A DNA stretch of 64,000 nucleotides from Roseiarcus sp963820775 (GTDB taxonomy: Bacteria > Pseudomonadota > Alphaproteobacteria > Rhizobiales > Beijerinckiaceae), in assembly GCA_963820775.1 (NCBI GenBank), contig CAWGBF010000001.1:434001-498000 (forward strand). Direction: 5' to 3'. Positions 53,111 to 62,305 of the stretch are shown one piece after another. The translations under genes and the position numbers were made by a program. The notes under the pieces are model-generated. The model did not search any database and was not told the origin of the DNA. It saw only the letters and a list, made by a program, of their open reading frames with translations. Each line of letters starts with the position of its first letter. Position 1 is the stretch's first letter.

Positions 53111-54403
53111 AGTTGGACGGTTCTATAAACGCGTTTTTCCGGACGGAGACGGGTCGAGTGACGCGATTTTGAGGTGCGGGATCTCGGTTTTGGATGCGGC
53201 ATAGGGCGCCGCATGCTGCGGCGACCGGGCGGCCCTTTGGCGCGGGGGTCAGGCGGCAGCGAGACGATCGAGGAAGACGAGCCTGCGGAAGTTGTAGACG
53301 AGGTTGGCCATGCCGATCTTGGTTTTCGCCCGGGCGATGCCGATGGTGCGGACGAAGAGGTCCATCTTGTCCTTCTGCACGGCGAAGACGTGTTCGACGC
53401 CGGAGCGGACTTTGGACTTGAGCGCGTTGGCGCGCCGCGTCGTCTCCGGCATGGGCCGGCCCGCCGGCTTCTTGCGATGGACGCGGCTGACGAACCCATT
53501 CTTTTCGAGGAACGCCTCATTGGCCTTCGAGCGGTAGGCCGTGTCGGCCCAGACGGGGCTCGCGGTGTTGGTCTTGTCGAGCAGCCCCTCACGCAGCCGC
53601 GCGCCCTCGTAGGCCGCAGCGTCGGTCGCCTCCCACCGCCGGATCAGCCCATGTTCGCGGTCGATCGAGACATGGTTTTGGTAGCCGAATGTCGGAATAG
53701 CGATGTCGACCGGAGGAACCGTCCCATCCGGCCTGGCCTTGGCCTTGCTGAACTTGACCGTCCAGCGCGCGTCACGGTCCTTCTGCCGGAGCTTGGCTGG
53801 CTGGGCTTTCCAGGCCTGCGGAATGCGCCCCTCCTTGACCGCCTTCTTCTCCTCCTCGGTGTTGCGCTGCTTGGGCGCGGCGATCAGCGAGGCGTCGACG
53901 ATCTGGCCGCCCATAGCGACGTAGCCAGCCTCGCGCAGCGCCGCGTCGAACCGGTCGAACAGTGGCTTAATCGCCTCGGCCCTGGTCAGCTTTTCCCGGA
54001 ACAGCCAGATCGTGCGAGCGTCGGGAACCCGATCGGATAGGCTCAACCCGAGAAACCGCATGAACGACAGGCGGTCGTTGATCAGAAACTCGGTACGCTC
54101 GTCCGAGAGGGTGTTGGCCGCCTGGATCACCAGGATCTTGAACATCATCACAGGGTCGAACGGCGGTCGGCCGCCCTGCGAGCCGTCCGAGTAGGCCAGC
54201 GCCCGCGTCAGCTCGGACCGGAAAATCTCGAAATCGACCGCCGCTGCGAAAGCCTGCAACTGATCGCCGAGATCGCTCAGCCGCTTCAGCCGCTCGTCGA
54301 CGTCGAAAAGTCCCCCCTGGCCGCGCATCGATTCGCCTCCCACTCCACCTGGGAGTGAATCAGAAAATGCTGGAAGGCGCGAGGTTCTTAGAAGCGTCCA
54401 GTT
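53111..54403 (-). mobile_element. IS5-type insertion sequence
   Basis: The transposase gene is enclosed by imperfect terminal inverted repeats, GTTGGACGGTTCTATAAACG at 53112 and, read inward on the minus strand from 54403, ACTGGACGCTTCTAAGAACC; TGGACG and TTCTA are shared. The element lies between badR and proA, and its end is about 30 bases from the proA stop. Confidence 0.7.
53249..54328 (-). CDS. IS5-family transposase
   Basis: Intact DDE transposase of 359 residues. The start is fixed by GGAGG seven bases before the ATG. N-terminal DUF772-like part with GRPPFDPVMMFKILVIQ and TEFLINDRLSFMRFLGLSLSDRVPDARTIW; the probable catalytic Asp residues are in GGQIVDASLIAAPKQ and ASPVWADTAYRSK, and the Glu is in RSGVEHVFAVQKDK. 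The C-terminal YNFRRLVF is typical of the family. The reading frame is unbroken, so the copy may be active. Confidence 0.92.
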   Translation of the reverse strand: MRGQGGLFDVDERLKRLSDLGDQLQAFAAAVDFEIFRSELTRALAYSDGSQGGRPPFDPVMMFKILVIQAANTLSDERTEFLINDRLSFMRFLGLSLSDRVPDARTIWLFREKLTRAEAIKPLFDRFDAALREAGYVAMGGQIVDASLIAAPKQRNTEEEKKAVKEGRIPQAWKAQPAKLRQKDRDARWTVKFSKAKARPDGTVPPVDIAIPTFGYQNHVSIDREHGLIRRWEATDAAAYEGARLREGLLDKTNTASPVWADTAYRSKANEAFLEKNGFVSRVHRKKPAGRPMPETTRRANALKSKVRSGVEHVFAVQKDKMDLFVRTIGIARAKTKIGMANLVYNFRRLVFLDRLAAA

Positions 54404-54430
54404 TCATGCGCTCTTGAAGCGTCTCCGCAT

Positions 54431-55720
54431 TCAGGCCCGTATCTGCCCGTCGCCGCGCACGCGATATTTGAACGTGCAGAGCTGCTCGACCCCGACCGGG
54501 CCGCGCGCGTGCATGCGCCCGGTGGCGATGCCGATCTCGGCGCCGAAGCCGAACTCGCCCCCGTCGGCGAACTGGGTCGAGGCGTTGTGCAGGACGATGG
54601 CCGAATCGACCTCCTTCAAGAAGCGCTCCGCCGCCGCCTTGTCCTCGGTGATGATGCAGTCGGTATGGTGCGAGCCATAGGTCTCGATGTGGTGGATCGC
54701 CGCATCGAGACTGTCGACGACGCCGACGGCGATGATCGCGTCGAGATATTCGGCGCCCCAGTCCTTTTCGGTCGCCGGCGTCACCCGCGGGTCGGCCTCG
54801 CGGGCGGCCGCGTCGCCGCGCACCGCGCAGCCAGCCTGGATCAGCGCGCCGATCAGCGGCCCGAGCAGGAATGGGGCGACGGCGCGATGCACCAGCAGCG
54901 TCTCGGCCGCGCCGCAGACTTCGGTGCGCCGCATCTTGGCGTTAACGACGATTTTCATCGCCTTGTCGAAATCCGCCGCCCGATCGACGTAGACGTGCAC
55001 AACGCCTTCGAGATGAGCGAACACCGGGACGCGCGCCTCGCGCTGAACCCGCTCGACCAAGCTTTTTCCCCCCCGCGGCACGATGACGTCGAGCGCGCCG
55101 CCGAGGCCCTCCAGCATTTCGCCGACCGCGTCGCGCGCGGCGAAAGGCGCGCGCGAAATCGCGGCCTCCGGCAGACCGGCCTCTTTTAGGCCCGCGGCCA
55201 GGCAAGCGTGGATCGCCGCCGACGAACGAAGACTGTCCGAGCCGCCGCGCAGCACCACCGCATTGCCGCTCTTGAGGCACAATGCGCCGGCGTCGGCAGT
55301 GACATTGGGGCGGCTCTCGTAGATCACGCCGACGACCCCGAGCGGCGTCGCCACGCGCTGGATGATGAGGCCGTTCGGGCGGGTGTAGGTCGCGAGCACG
55401 CGCCCGACGGGATAGGGCAAGGCGGCGACCTCCTCGACTCCCCGCGCCATCGCCTCGATCCGGGCCGGATTGAGCGTCAGCCGGTCGATCAACGCCGGGC
55501 TCACGCCCTTGGCCCGGGCCGCCGCGCAATCGAGCTCATTGGCAGCGAGAATCTCGCCCACCCGTTCACGCAAGATTCGCGCCGCAGCGAGAAGCGCGCG
55601 GTTCTTCTTCTCCGCCGGCGCGTTGGCGATCTCGCGCGCGGCGGCGCGCGCGTTCGCTCCGACTTCGCGCATCGCGGCGCGGACATCGGTTTCCGGCTCC
55701 ACGATCTGAACAACCGACAT
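54431..55720 (-). CDS. proA: gamma-glutamyl phosphate reductase
   Basis: Glutamate-5-semialdehyde dehydrogenase, second step of proline synthesis from glutamate, 429 residues and cytoplasmic. Seen: GVVGVIYESRPNVTADAGALCLKSGNAVVLRGGSD for the cofactor site in the aldehyde-dehydrogenase fold (motif spread over about residues 120-155), the catalytic Cys in RRTEVCGAAETLL, and SVSTQFADGGEFGFGAE-like NASTQFADGGEFGFGAEIGIATG. The start is the ATG at 55720, with GGGAGC eight bases upstream; longer in-frame starts are not supported. proB is not next to it here. The IS5-type element abuts its 3' end without harming it. Confidence 0.94.
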   Translation of the reverse strand: MSVVQIVEPETDVRAAMREVGANARAAAREIANAPAEKKNRALLAAARILRERVGEILAANELDCAAARAKGVSPALIDRLTLNPARIEAMARGVEEVAALPYPVGRVLATYTRPNGLIIQRVATPLGVVGVIYESRPNVTADAGALCLKSGNAVVLRGGSDSLRSSAAIHACLAAGLKEAGLPEAAISRAPFAARDAVGEMLEGLGGALDVIVPRGGKSLVERVQREARVPVFAHLEGVVHVYVDRAADFDKAMKIVVNAKMRRTEVCGAAETLLVHRAVAPFLLGPLIGALIQAGCAVRGDAAAREADPRVTPATEKDWGAEYLDAIIAVGVVDSLDAAIHHIETYGSHHTDCIITEDKAAAERFLKEVDSAIVLHNASTQFADGGEFGFGAEIGIATGRMHARGPVGVEQLCTFKYRVRGDGQIRA

Positions 55721-55894
55721 AGGGCTCCCACCGCGCTGCGGAGCCTTTGACTTAGTAAGCCGACCGAGAAGAGACCATTCCCCCAATTTGGCGCCCCAGC
55801 GCCGGACACTGGGAAGCTCGCCGAAGCTCGCTAAGCTCCGTGATCGTCGCGAATGAAGGGCTCCTGACAAGAGGGTGGAAATACCCATTTCATT

Positions 55895-56425
55895 TCACCC
55901 CTTGGGCCGGAAGGCCGTGCAGAACTCAGGATTCGTCTCGAGGCGGGCGCCGCCGATGAGGTCGATGCAATAGGGCACGGCGGCGAACACCGCGTCGAGG
56001 CAGGTGCGAATCGCCGCAGGCTTGCCTGGCAGGTTGATGATGAGGCTCGAGCCGCGCGTGCCGGCCGCCTGGCGCGAGAGAATGGCCGTCGGGACTTCGG
56101 CCAGGCTCTTGAGCCGCATCAGTTCGCCGAAACCGGGCAGCATCCGGTCGCAGACCGCCTCCGTCGCCTCCGGCGTCACGTCGCGCGGCGCGGGTCCCGT
56201 CCCTCCGGTCGTTAGAATGAGCGAGCAGCGAGAGTCGTCGGCCAGCGCGATCAAAGCCGCTTCAATCGCCGGCCGCTCGTCAGGCACGACGCGGCGTTCA
56301 GGCCGCCATGCCGTGGCCAGAAGCTGCTTCAGCGCCGCCTCGACGCCCGGGCCGCCCTTATCCTCATAGACGCCGCGCGAGGCGCGATCGGATATGGTGA
56401 CGACGCCGATGGGAATGTCCGCCAT
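55895..56425 (-). CDS. mog: molybdopterin adenylyltransferase (Mog-like)
   Basis: Mog/MoaB-fold enzyme of 176 residues, which adenylates molybdopterin before molybdenum is inserted. Motifs: GVVTISDRASRGVYEDKGGPG at the start, the nucleotide loop LILTTGGTGPAPRDVTPEAT near residue 70, and SLIINLPGKPAAI for the substrate pocket. Length matches Mog rather than the longer MoeA. It runs in the same direction as proA with a 174-base gap that holds no gene. Distinguishing Mog from MoaB needs comparison with curated sequences. Confidence 0.85.
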   Translation of the reverse strand: MADIPIGVVTISDRASRGVYEDKGGPGVEAALKQLLATAWRPERRVVPDERPAIEAALIALADDSRCSLILTTGGTGPAPRDVTPEATEAVCDRMLPGFGELMRLKSLAEVPTAILSRQAAGTRGSSLIINLPGKPAAIRTCLDAVFAAVPYCIDLIGGARLETNPEFCTAFRPKG

Positions 56426-56560
56426 GGGACGCTACGCTCGCGACTTGAAGATCCTCAAGCCGCGCCGGCGTCCGCGCCCCAGCGCGCTACGCCCGTACAC
56501 GGCTTCGACCCATCATAGCGCTGTTTTGCCGACGGCAAAATCGCGGCTCGCGCGAGCGCA

Positions 56561-58270
56561 TCACTCGGGGCCAGACCTCGCCAGCGCGTCGATCGCCTCT
56601 TGCACGCTGCGGAACACGTGGTCGCGGCCGATCAGCGCGAACAATCCGAGCCGGGCGAAGCTTTGCTGCGCGCGCACCGATTCGAGCCGCGCGACGGCGA
56701 CGTCGACGCCCTTGCCGCGCAGCCGGCGAACGAGTTCGTCGAGCACCGTCGCGCCGGTGTAGTCGATCTCCACCAGCGCATTCGCCTCGATCACGATCAG
56801 CCTCGTGGGTTTGTCCTCGCTGACGAAGCGCTCGATGGCGCGGAGGAAATTGTAGGCGTTGAGAAACGACAGCGGCGCCTGCAAGGCGATCACCCGCACG
56901 CCCGGCTGGAGCTCGCCTTTCGCTTCCCGGTCGCGCGGCCACCAGATCGACGTGCCGGGAATGCGCTCGAACTCGACCGGCTTTACGCGCGTCGTCGTCC
57001 ACACGCCATGCAGCACCGACAACAGGACGCCGACGCTCACGCCCTGCTCGATCGGGAGAGCGAGGATCGCGAGCGCGGTGACCAGGATCAGCAGAAACTC
57101 AGCCCGGCTTCGTAAGAAGACGTCGCGCATCACGCCGACTCGCGCCAGACGCGTCGCGACGAAAAGAAGGACGCCCGCAAGCGCCGCGCGCGGCGCATGG
57201 CCGAGCGCCTGGCCGCCGACCAGAAGAACGGCAAGCGCGATCGCCGCCGAGATGAGCCCGGCGAGCTGCGATGCGCCCCCGGTCTCCGCCACGATCGCGG
57301 TGCGCGGCGGGCTCGCATTGACCGGGAATGCGCCGATCAGCCCTGCGAGCGCATTGGCGGCGCCGACGCCGATGAAGTCCCGGTTGACGTCGGGCCCTTC
57401 GCCGCCGTCTGGGAAGGAGCGCGTCGTCGCCGCCGTTTGCACCATCGCCACCAGCGCGATGAGCACGGCGAGCGGCGCGACAACCCAAAATTCGTCCCAG
57501 GAAATCATTGGCGCCGAGAAACTGGGCGCGGCGCCGTCGAGGGATCCAAGCGTCGCGACCCCTCGCGCCTCGAGGCCAAGCGCGACCGTCGCCAATTCGG
57601 CGAGGCAAAGGCCGATCAGCGCCCCGGGAAAACGGGGGCTCAAGCGTTCGCCCGCCAGCATGATCGCCAGCACACCCAAGCCGATGGCCAATGTCCAGGG
57701 ACTGGCCGCGTGGGCCCGCTCGATGAGAGACAGAGCTTGTTGCGCAAACGGGCCCTGGCTCGGTTCGACGCCGAGCACTGACGGCGCCTGCGAGACAAGA
57801 ATGTGGCCGGCGATGCCGAGAAGAAAACCGGTCATCACCGGAATAGACAAAAGGTCGGCGATGAATCCAAACCTGAGCGCGCCGCCGCAAACGAGGATCA
57901 GGCCAACCAGGAGCGCGAGCGCGGCCGCAGCCGTGGCGTAATGGGCCGGCGCGGCCGCAAGCACGGCCAGCGCGCCGGCGAAAATGGGCGCGATCGTCGA
58001 GTCCGCGCCGACCGAAAGCCGCCGGCTGGCCCCGAAGAAAGCAAAGCCAATCGCCCCCGCCATGAGAGCGAAAAAGCCGATCCGCGGCGGAAGCCCGGCG
58101 AGGCGGGCGGTCGCCATCTGCTCAGGGATTGCGATGGCGGCTAGCGTCAGGCCGGCGACGGCGTCGGCGCCGAAGTCGCTGGGGCGCCAGCCGGCGAAAG
58201 AGCGCAAGACTGCCCAAGGGCGCGGAGCGTCGGCGGGCGAGGCGGAGGTCTCTTTGCCTGGCTGCGTCAC
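56561..58270 (-). CDS. SulP-family anion transporter with STAS domain
   Basis: Inner-membrane anion transporter of about 569 residues from a GTG start; a TTG at 58363 would lengthen it by 31 residues. The transport domain has many hydrophobic segments and the SulP phrases DAVAGLTLAAIAIPEQMATARLAGLPP and GADSTIAPIF, and VGAANALAGLIGAFPVNASPPRTAIVAETGG. The C-terminal cytoplasmic STAS domain reads RLIVIEANALVEIDYTGATVLDELV. Substrates in the family are sulphate, bicarbonate, molybdate or other anions. Being next to a molybdenum-cofactor gene, molybdate or sulphate is thinkable, but that is weak evidence. Confidence 0.88.
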   Translation of the reverse strand: MTQPGKETSASPADAPRPWAVLRSFAGWRPSDFGADAVAGLTLAAIAIPEQMATARLAGLPPRIGFFALMAGAIGFAFFGASRRLSVGADSTIAPIFAGALAVLAAAPAHYATAAAALALLVGLILVCGGALRFGFIADLLSIPVMTGFLLGIAGHILVSQAPSVLGVEPSQGPFAQQALSLIERAHAASPWTLAIGLGVLAIMLAGERLSPRFPGALIGLCLAELATVALGLEARGVATLGSLDGAAPSFSAPMISWDEFWVVAPLAVLIALVAMVQTAATTRSFPDGGEGPDVNRDFIGVGAANALAGLIGAFPVNASPPRTAIVAETGGASQLAGLISAAIALAVLLVGGQALGHAPRAALAGVLLFVATRLARVGVMRDVFLRSRAEFLLILVTALAILALPIEQGVSVGVLLSVLHGVWTTTRVKPVEFERIPGTSIWWPRDREAKGELQPGVRVIALQAPLSFLNAYNFLRAIERFVSEDKPTRLIVIEANALVEIDYTGATVLDELVRRLRGKGVDVAVARLESVRAQQSFARLGLFALIGRDHVFRSVQEAIDALARSGPE

Positions 58271-58498
58271 GTTATTCCGCCACCCTGAATCGTCTGAAGG
58301 TCGGCGGAACTTAGGGCCTAAGTCGGCGCGCCCCGTCAACGCCGGCAATGAGGGCCTCGCCAAGGGCTTTGCTTCTCGGTCGATGCGGCGGCGGGTATTG
58401 AGGCTCCCCGGTTCGGCGATTCTCGCTGCCGAACCGCATCGCCCGCGTTAGACCTGAGGCGCCGGCTCGTTGGCGCTCGCTTCTCGCTGCCGCTGGCC

Positions 58499-59590
58499 TT
58501 AGTTTCGCGCCGGCGGAAGGAGCTTTCGATCAATGAACAACTGAAGGGCGCCGCAGAAGGCGTCCCGAGTGTCGAGCGCGGCGTTGAAGCCGGCCTTGCG
58601 AAGCTTGACAGTGCTTACAAAAGCCACGGGGCCCGCGGGGGCGCCGTACGCAAACGCAAAGTCGGCGTGTTGATCACCCTGTCCGACAAACGAGCGCAGG
58701 TCACCGCTCGCCAGGCCGTACTTGGCGACGATCTTCTTCCAGACTTCCGCGGTGTCACGAATATACCCTGCAAGGCTAGTGGGCTTATCGGCCCCCACAT
58801 TCACCCCCAGCGTCTCCGCCAACGCCGCCCACACGCTCCGCCACTCGAAGACGTCGCCATTGGTCACGTTGAAAATCTCGTTCGCCGCCTGGGGCGCGTG
58901 CGCCGCCCATGCCATGGCCTGGCCAACGAGATCAGCGTCGGCCGCTTCCCAGACGAACGATGGGCCGCCGGGAAAGCTGAACGCCTCGCCCTTCTCGCGG
59001 CGGATAGCAGCATACACGCCGATCGCCGGGAGGACGTTCAGGGCGCCGGGTGTCTTCCCGGTAACAAGCTGGGGACGCAGCGCTGTGTAAGTAAACCCGT
59101 GCTTGGCGCCCGTGTCGCGAACATAGTCCTGCTGATCGAGGAAAAAGTTTGGGTGATTGTCGCGCGGGTCGCTTTCACGGGCGGGGATAGCGATGGGGTG
59201 AAGGTGGACGCCATAGGCCTTCGTTCCCTGCACGATAGACACGTGTTTGAGGGCGGACTTGCCCGAAACAAGGGGTTCGATCACGTTGCGCAGCATCGCA
59301 TCGTTGGCCTCGATCTGCGCTGCGTTCGACCAACCGCTGACGAGATCATCCGCATTCTCGTAAATCGCCGCATACGCAACGTGCGTAACGTCGGCGAGCG
59401 GGGAAAGCGCCTGGCGGGCGGCTTTCTCATCTCGCAAGTCCAACGGAATGAACCGAAAATCTCGCCCACTCGGCAGTTCCGGTTTGCGCCTCGAAACGCC
59501 GACGACATCCCAGTCCGCAGACAAGAATGACTCAATAGCAGCAGCGCCGATGAGGCCGCTCGCGCCCGCAACCAGAACCTTATTCTTCAA
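58499..59590 (-). CDS. NAD(P)-binding reductase, PRISE (iridoid-synthase-like) family
   Basis: An extended-type SDR of 363 residues. N-terminal site VLVAGASGLIGAAAIESFL, then GVSRRKPELP after the second strand, an Arg-rich pattern that suggests NADP. The motif NFFLDQQDYVRD with VQGTKAYGVHL upstream matches the PRISE group (progesterone 5-beta-reductase/iridoid synthase-like), which reduces activated enones. There is a Tyr in the expected place (QQDYV). It stands alone between sulP and the GlxA-type regulator. Natural substrate unknown. Confidence 0.85.
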   Translation of the reverse strand: MKNKVLVAGASGLIGAAAIESFLSADWDVVGVSRRKPELPSGRDFRFIPLDLRDEKAARQALSPLADVTHVAYAAIYENADDLVSGWSNAAQIEANDAMLRNVIEPLVSGKSALKHVSIVQGTKAYGVHLHPIAIPARESDPRDNHPNFFLDQQDYVRDTGAKHGFTYTALRPQLVTGKTPGALNVLPAIGVYAAIRREKGEAFSFPGGPSFVWEAADADLVGQAMAWAAHAPQAANEIFNVTNGDVFEWRSVWAALAETLGVNVGADKPTSLAGYIRDTAEVWKKIVAKYGLASGDLRSFVGQGDQHADFAFAYGAPAGPVAFVSTVKLRKAGFNAALDTRDAFCGALQLFIDRKLLPPARN

Positions 59591-59885
59591 ATCTCTGCCC
59601 GTTCTTACTTGATTGGCCGTGGGGCCGCGCCCCGCTTCAAACTTGGACGTTAAATCGATCGAAAGCCATCTTACCGACGCCCAGCTAGCTGGGCTAATAA
59701 CTAGATTTGTGCCGGCGTCTCTGTAGGGTCGCTCGCGGCATAATAATTATTCGGCAGCGGAATGAGTTCGCCTGCACCTATAGCCGGGGCGCGAGATCCT
59801 GAAGGCAATCGTCCATGTCCTGCGCGGCGGCTCCGCCTTCCGTCGCCGCAAGCTGTGATGAAAGCAATGGCTCAGCGGCGCGCGT

Positions 59886-60881
59886 TCAACCGCCGAAACG
59901 CTGTCGATAGTCCTGTGGGCTCACGCCCTGGAGCCGCACGAAACCTCGCCGCATCGTCTCTTCCGAGCCGAATCCGCAGCGCGCCGCGATCCGCTTGGCG
60001 GGCAGGCGGGTGTCGGCGAGCAACTGACGGGCCGCCTCGACGCGCAGACGCTCGATCGCGCGCGCGGGCGTCAGGCCCGTGGCCTCGCGATAGCGGCGCA
60101 GGAAGGTCCGCTCGCTCATGCCCGCCTGCGCCGCCAGGCGGGAAAGCGGCAGATTCTCGGCGAGATGTTTGGCGAGCCAGCCGTGCAGCTCGCCGAAATA
60201 GTCGTCCCCCGATTGCAGCGAAAGCGCGGCGCTGAACTGCGCCTGTCCGCCGGGCCGCTTAAGGAACATCACCAAATGTCGCGCGACGCTGAGCGCGACT
60301 GGGCGCCCGAGGTCTTCTTCCACCAGCGCCAGCGACAGGTCGATGCCGGCCGTCACGCCGGCCGAGCTCCACACGGGGCCATCGTGAACGAAGATCGGGT
60401 CGGGCTCCACTGTCACCGCGGGATGGCGCCGACTGAGCTCATCGCAATATTCCCAGTGCGTGACGGCGCGGCGCCGATCCAGGAGGCCCGTCGCCGCAAG
60501 CAGGAAGGCGCCGGTGCAGACCGAAGCCGTCCGTCGTGCGGCGCTGGCGCGGCGTTTAAGCCATTCGACCAAGCTCGCATCCTCGGCGGCCTGCATTACG
60601 CCCTGTCCGCCAGCGACGATCAGCGTGTCGAGCGGCTCGGCCGGGTCCGGCAGGGGCTCGGTCGCGAATGTCAGTCCCGACGTCGCGCGTATCTCGGCGC
60701 CTTCCGGAGCGATCACCCGTGTCTCGTAAGGCAAGCGCGCATGAGGCGAAATCGCCCGTTCGTTGGCCGCTGTGAACACCTGGATCGGCCCCGCCACGTC
60801 CAGCATCTGAACGTCCGGGAAGGCCAGCACCTCGATACGCCGCGAGACGATTGGCGGGATTTGTGGGGTCTTTGGCGACAT
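59886..60881 (-). CDS. GlxA-type transcriptional regulator (DJ-1/PfpI domain + AraC)
   Basis: A 331-residue regulator from this ATG. The N-terminal domain is DJ-1/PfpI-like with DVQMLDVAGPIQVF, DTLIVAGGQGVM and ASVCTGAFLLAATGLL, the nucleophile-elbow cysteine being kept. The C-terminal domain is an AraC helix-turn-helix pair: LPLSRLAAQAGMSERTFLRRYREATG and RIAARCGFGSEETMRRGF. A TTG start at 60935 would add 18 residues and bury the palindrome in the coding region. It is divergent from two small genes, one also DJ-1-like, and probably controls them. Confidence 0.88.
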   Translation of the reverse strand: MSPKTPQIPPIVSRRIEVLAFPDVQMLDVAGPIQVFTAANERAISPHARLPYETRVIAPEGAEIRATSGLTFATEPLPDPAEPLDTLIVAGGQGVMQAAEDASLVEWLKRRASAARRTASVCTGAFLLAATGLLDRRRAVTHWEYCDELSRRHPAVTVEPDPIFVHDGPVWSSAGVTAGIDLSLALVEEDLGRPVALSVARHLVMFLKRPGGQAQFSAALSLQSGDDYFGELHGWLAKHLAENLPLSRLAAQAGMSERTFLRRYREATGLTPARAIERLRVEAARQLLADTRLPAKRIAARCGFGSEETMRRGFVRLQGVSPQDYRQRFGG

Positions 60882-60914
60882 CGCCAAATCGTGCCCGACT
60901 AAATTGGCGATGTC
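60871..60914. promoter_or_regulatory. palindromic operator at the regulator start
   Basis: TTTGGCGACATCGCCAAA (60871-60888) is a palindrome with eight-base arms, overlapping the regulator's start codon; the same half-site returns inverted as TTGGCGATGTC at 60904-60914. This would suit autorepression and control of the divergent pair. Inference from symmetry and position. Confidence 0.55.
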
Positions 60915-60944
60915 GAGGTCAATTCGCGAAGCCAAGGAGCGGCG

Positions 60945-61517
60945 ATGTCCATCTTCGAGGTTCAGACGATCGACCAGGCGCCCGAAGGGTCCAAGGCGCC
61001 GTTGGCGAAACTGCAGCAGGCCTTCGGCATGGTCCCGAATGTCGCCGGAATCATCGCCAATTCGCCGGTTCTGGCCAATATCTTCGTCCCCCTATTCGAG
61101 GGCGTGCACGGTGGGACCTTCACCGAGGCCGAGATCCAGACGCTGCTCCTGACCAATGCGGTCACCAACAGCTGCGCCTGGGCGGTCGCCTTCCACAGCT
61201 ATCTCGCGCTCAAGGCGGGCCTTACTCCAGCCGATGTCCAGGCGATCCGCGAACGCCGCGCGCCGCGGGAGCCGCGTTACGCGGCCCTTTCGGCCTACGC
61301 CCGCAACCTGATCGAAAAGCGGGGCCACGTGGGCGACGCGGCGGTTACGGTGCTCCTCTCTGCCGGCTTCAGGCCGGACCAGGCGCTGGAGGTGCTAGCG
61401 GTCAGCGCCGCCTCCACGATCACCAACTACACCCTGAACATCGCCGAGCCGCCGCTCGAGCCGATGTTCCAGGCGCACGCCTGGCGGTCCGACACCGCCG
61501 TGCTGGTCGCTTTCTGA
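60945..61517 (+). CDS. carboxymuconolactone decarboxylase / AhpD-like protein
   Basis: A 190-residue helical protein of the AhpD/CMD family. The active region reads NSCAWAVAFHSYLAL, keeping one Cys and the His but lacking the first Cys of the usual CxxC redox pair, so a thiol-disulphide role is doubtful. GMVPNVAGIIANSPVL and HVGDAAVTVLLSAGF are family-typical. AAGGAG five bases before the ATG is strong. It is followed by the DJ-1-like gene with a 23-base gap, and both are divergent from the GlxA-type regulator. Confidence 0.85.
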   Translation: MSIFEVQTIDQAPEGSKAPLAKLQQAFGMVPNVAGIIANSPVLANIFVPLFEGVHGGTFTEAEIQTLLLTNAVTNSCAWAVAFHSYLALKAGLTPADVQAIRERRAPREPRYAALSAYARNLIEKRGHVGDAAVTVLLSAGFRPDQALEVLAVSAASTITNYTLNIAEPPLEPMFQAHAWRSDTAVLVAF

Positions 61518-61540
61518 CAATCTGATAAGAAGAGGAAGAC

Positions 61541-62260
61541 GTGATCCCTGAAACCGCTCACCTGAGCATCGGATCGCTGCTGTTCGAGAACCTCGACCAG
61601 ATCGACCTCACCGGCCCGTTCGAGGTGCTTTCCCGCCTCCCCAACGCAACCCACCGCATCTATGCAAAGTCGCGCGACCCGGCGCGCGACTTGATGGGGC
61701 TGCGAATCATGCCGGACGCGACGCTTGCGGAAGCGCCTCAGCTGGACATTCTGCATGTTCCCGGCGGACCGGGCCAAGAGGCTCTGATGGAGGATGAGGA
61801 AGTCCTCGGCTGGCTGCGTGGGCAAGCGGATGGCGCCAAGAAGGTCCTTTCTGTCTGCACCGGCGCGCTGCTCTTGGGAGGAGCGGGGTTGATCCGGGGA
61901 AAAAGGGCGACCACGCACTGGGCGTCGTTCCACCTCCTGCCCTGGTTTGGAGCCATCCCGGTGGACGAGCGGGTTGTGGTCGAGGGGAAATGGATCTTCG
62001 CGGCCGGCGTCACGGCGGGAATTGACGGCGCCCTTCAGCTCGCCGCCGAGGTGCGCGGCGTCGCAGCCGCGCACCGCATCCAGCTCGACATCGCCTATGC
62101 GCCAGAACCACCCTTTCAGAGCGGGACGCCCCAAACGGCGCGCCCCGAGATTTTGGAAGCGGCGCGTCGAGACGTGGCCGAGCTGATCGCGCGGCGCGAA
62201 GCGAGCGCGCGTCGGGCCGCCGCCAGGCTTGACGTCGTTGAGGTTCATGAAAGGGCATAA
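61541..62260 (+). CDS. DJ-1/PfpI-family protein, isonitrile-hydratase-like
   Basis: A 239-residue DJ-1 superfamily protein with a GTG start preceded by AGAGGAAG. SVCTGALLLGGAGLIRGKRATTHW contains the nucleophile-elbow Cys and the THW of isonitrile (isocyanide) hydratases, and QIDLTGPFEVLSRL and HVPGGPGQEALM are the other family phrases. These enzymes turn isonitriles into N-formamides. It is in the same unit as the CMD-like gene and next to a GlxA-type regulator, so the pair may deal with a nitrogen-containing or reactive compound. Identity as an isonitrile hydratase needs proof. Confidence 0.82.
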   Translation: MIPETAHLSIGSLLFENLDQIDLTGPFEVLSRLPNATHRIYAKSRDPARDLMGLRIMPDATLAEAPQLDILHVPGGPGQEALMEDEEVLGWLRGQADGAKKVLSVCTGALLLGGAGLIRGKRATTHWASFHLLPWFGAIPVDERVVVEGKWIFAAGVTAGIDGALQLAAEVRGVAAAHRIQLDIAYAPEPPFQSGTPQTARPEILEAARRDVAELIARREASARRAAARLDVVEVHERA

Positions 62261-62305
62261 GCCGGCGCGGAAAGGAGAGGACCGCACCGCGCCCGTAGCG
62301 CTCAG

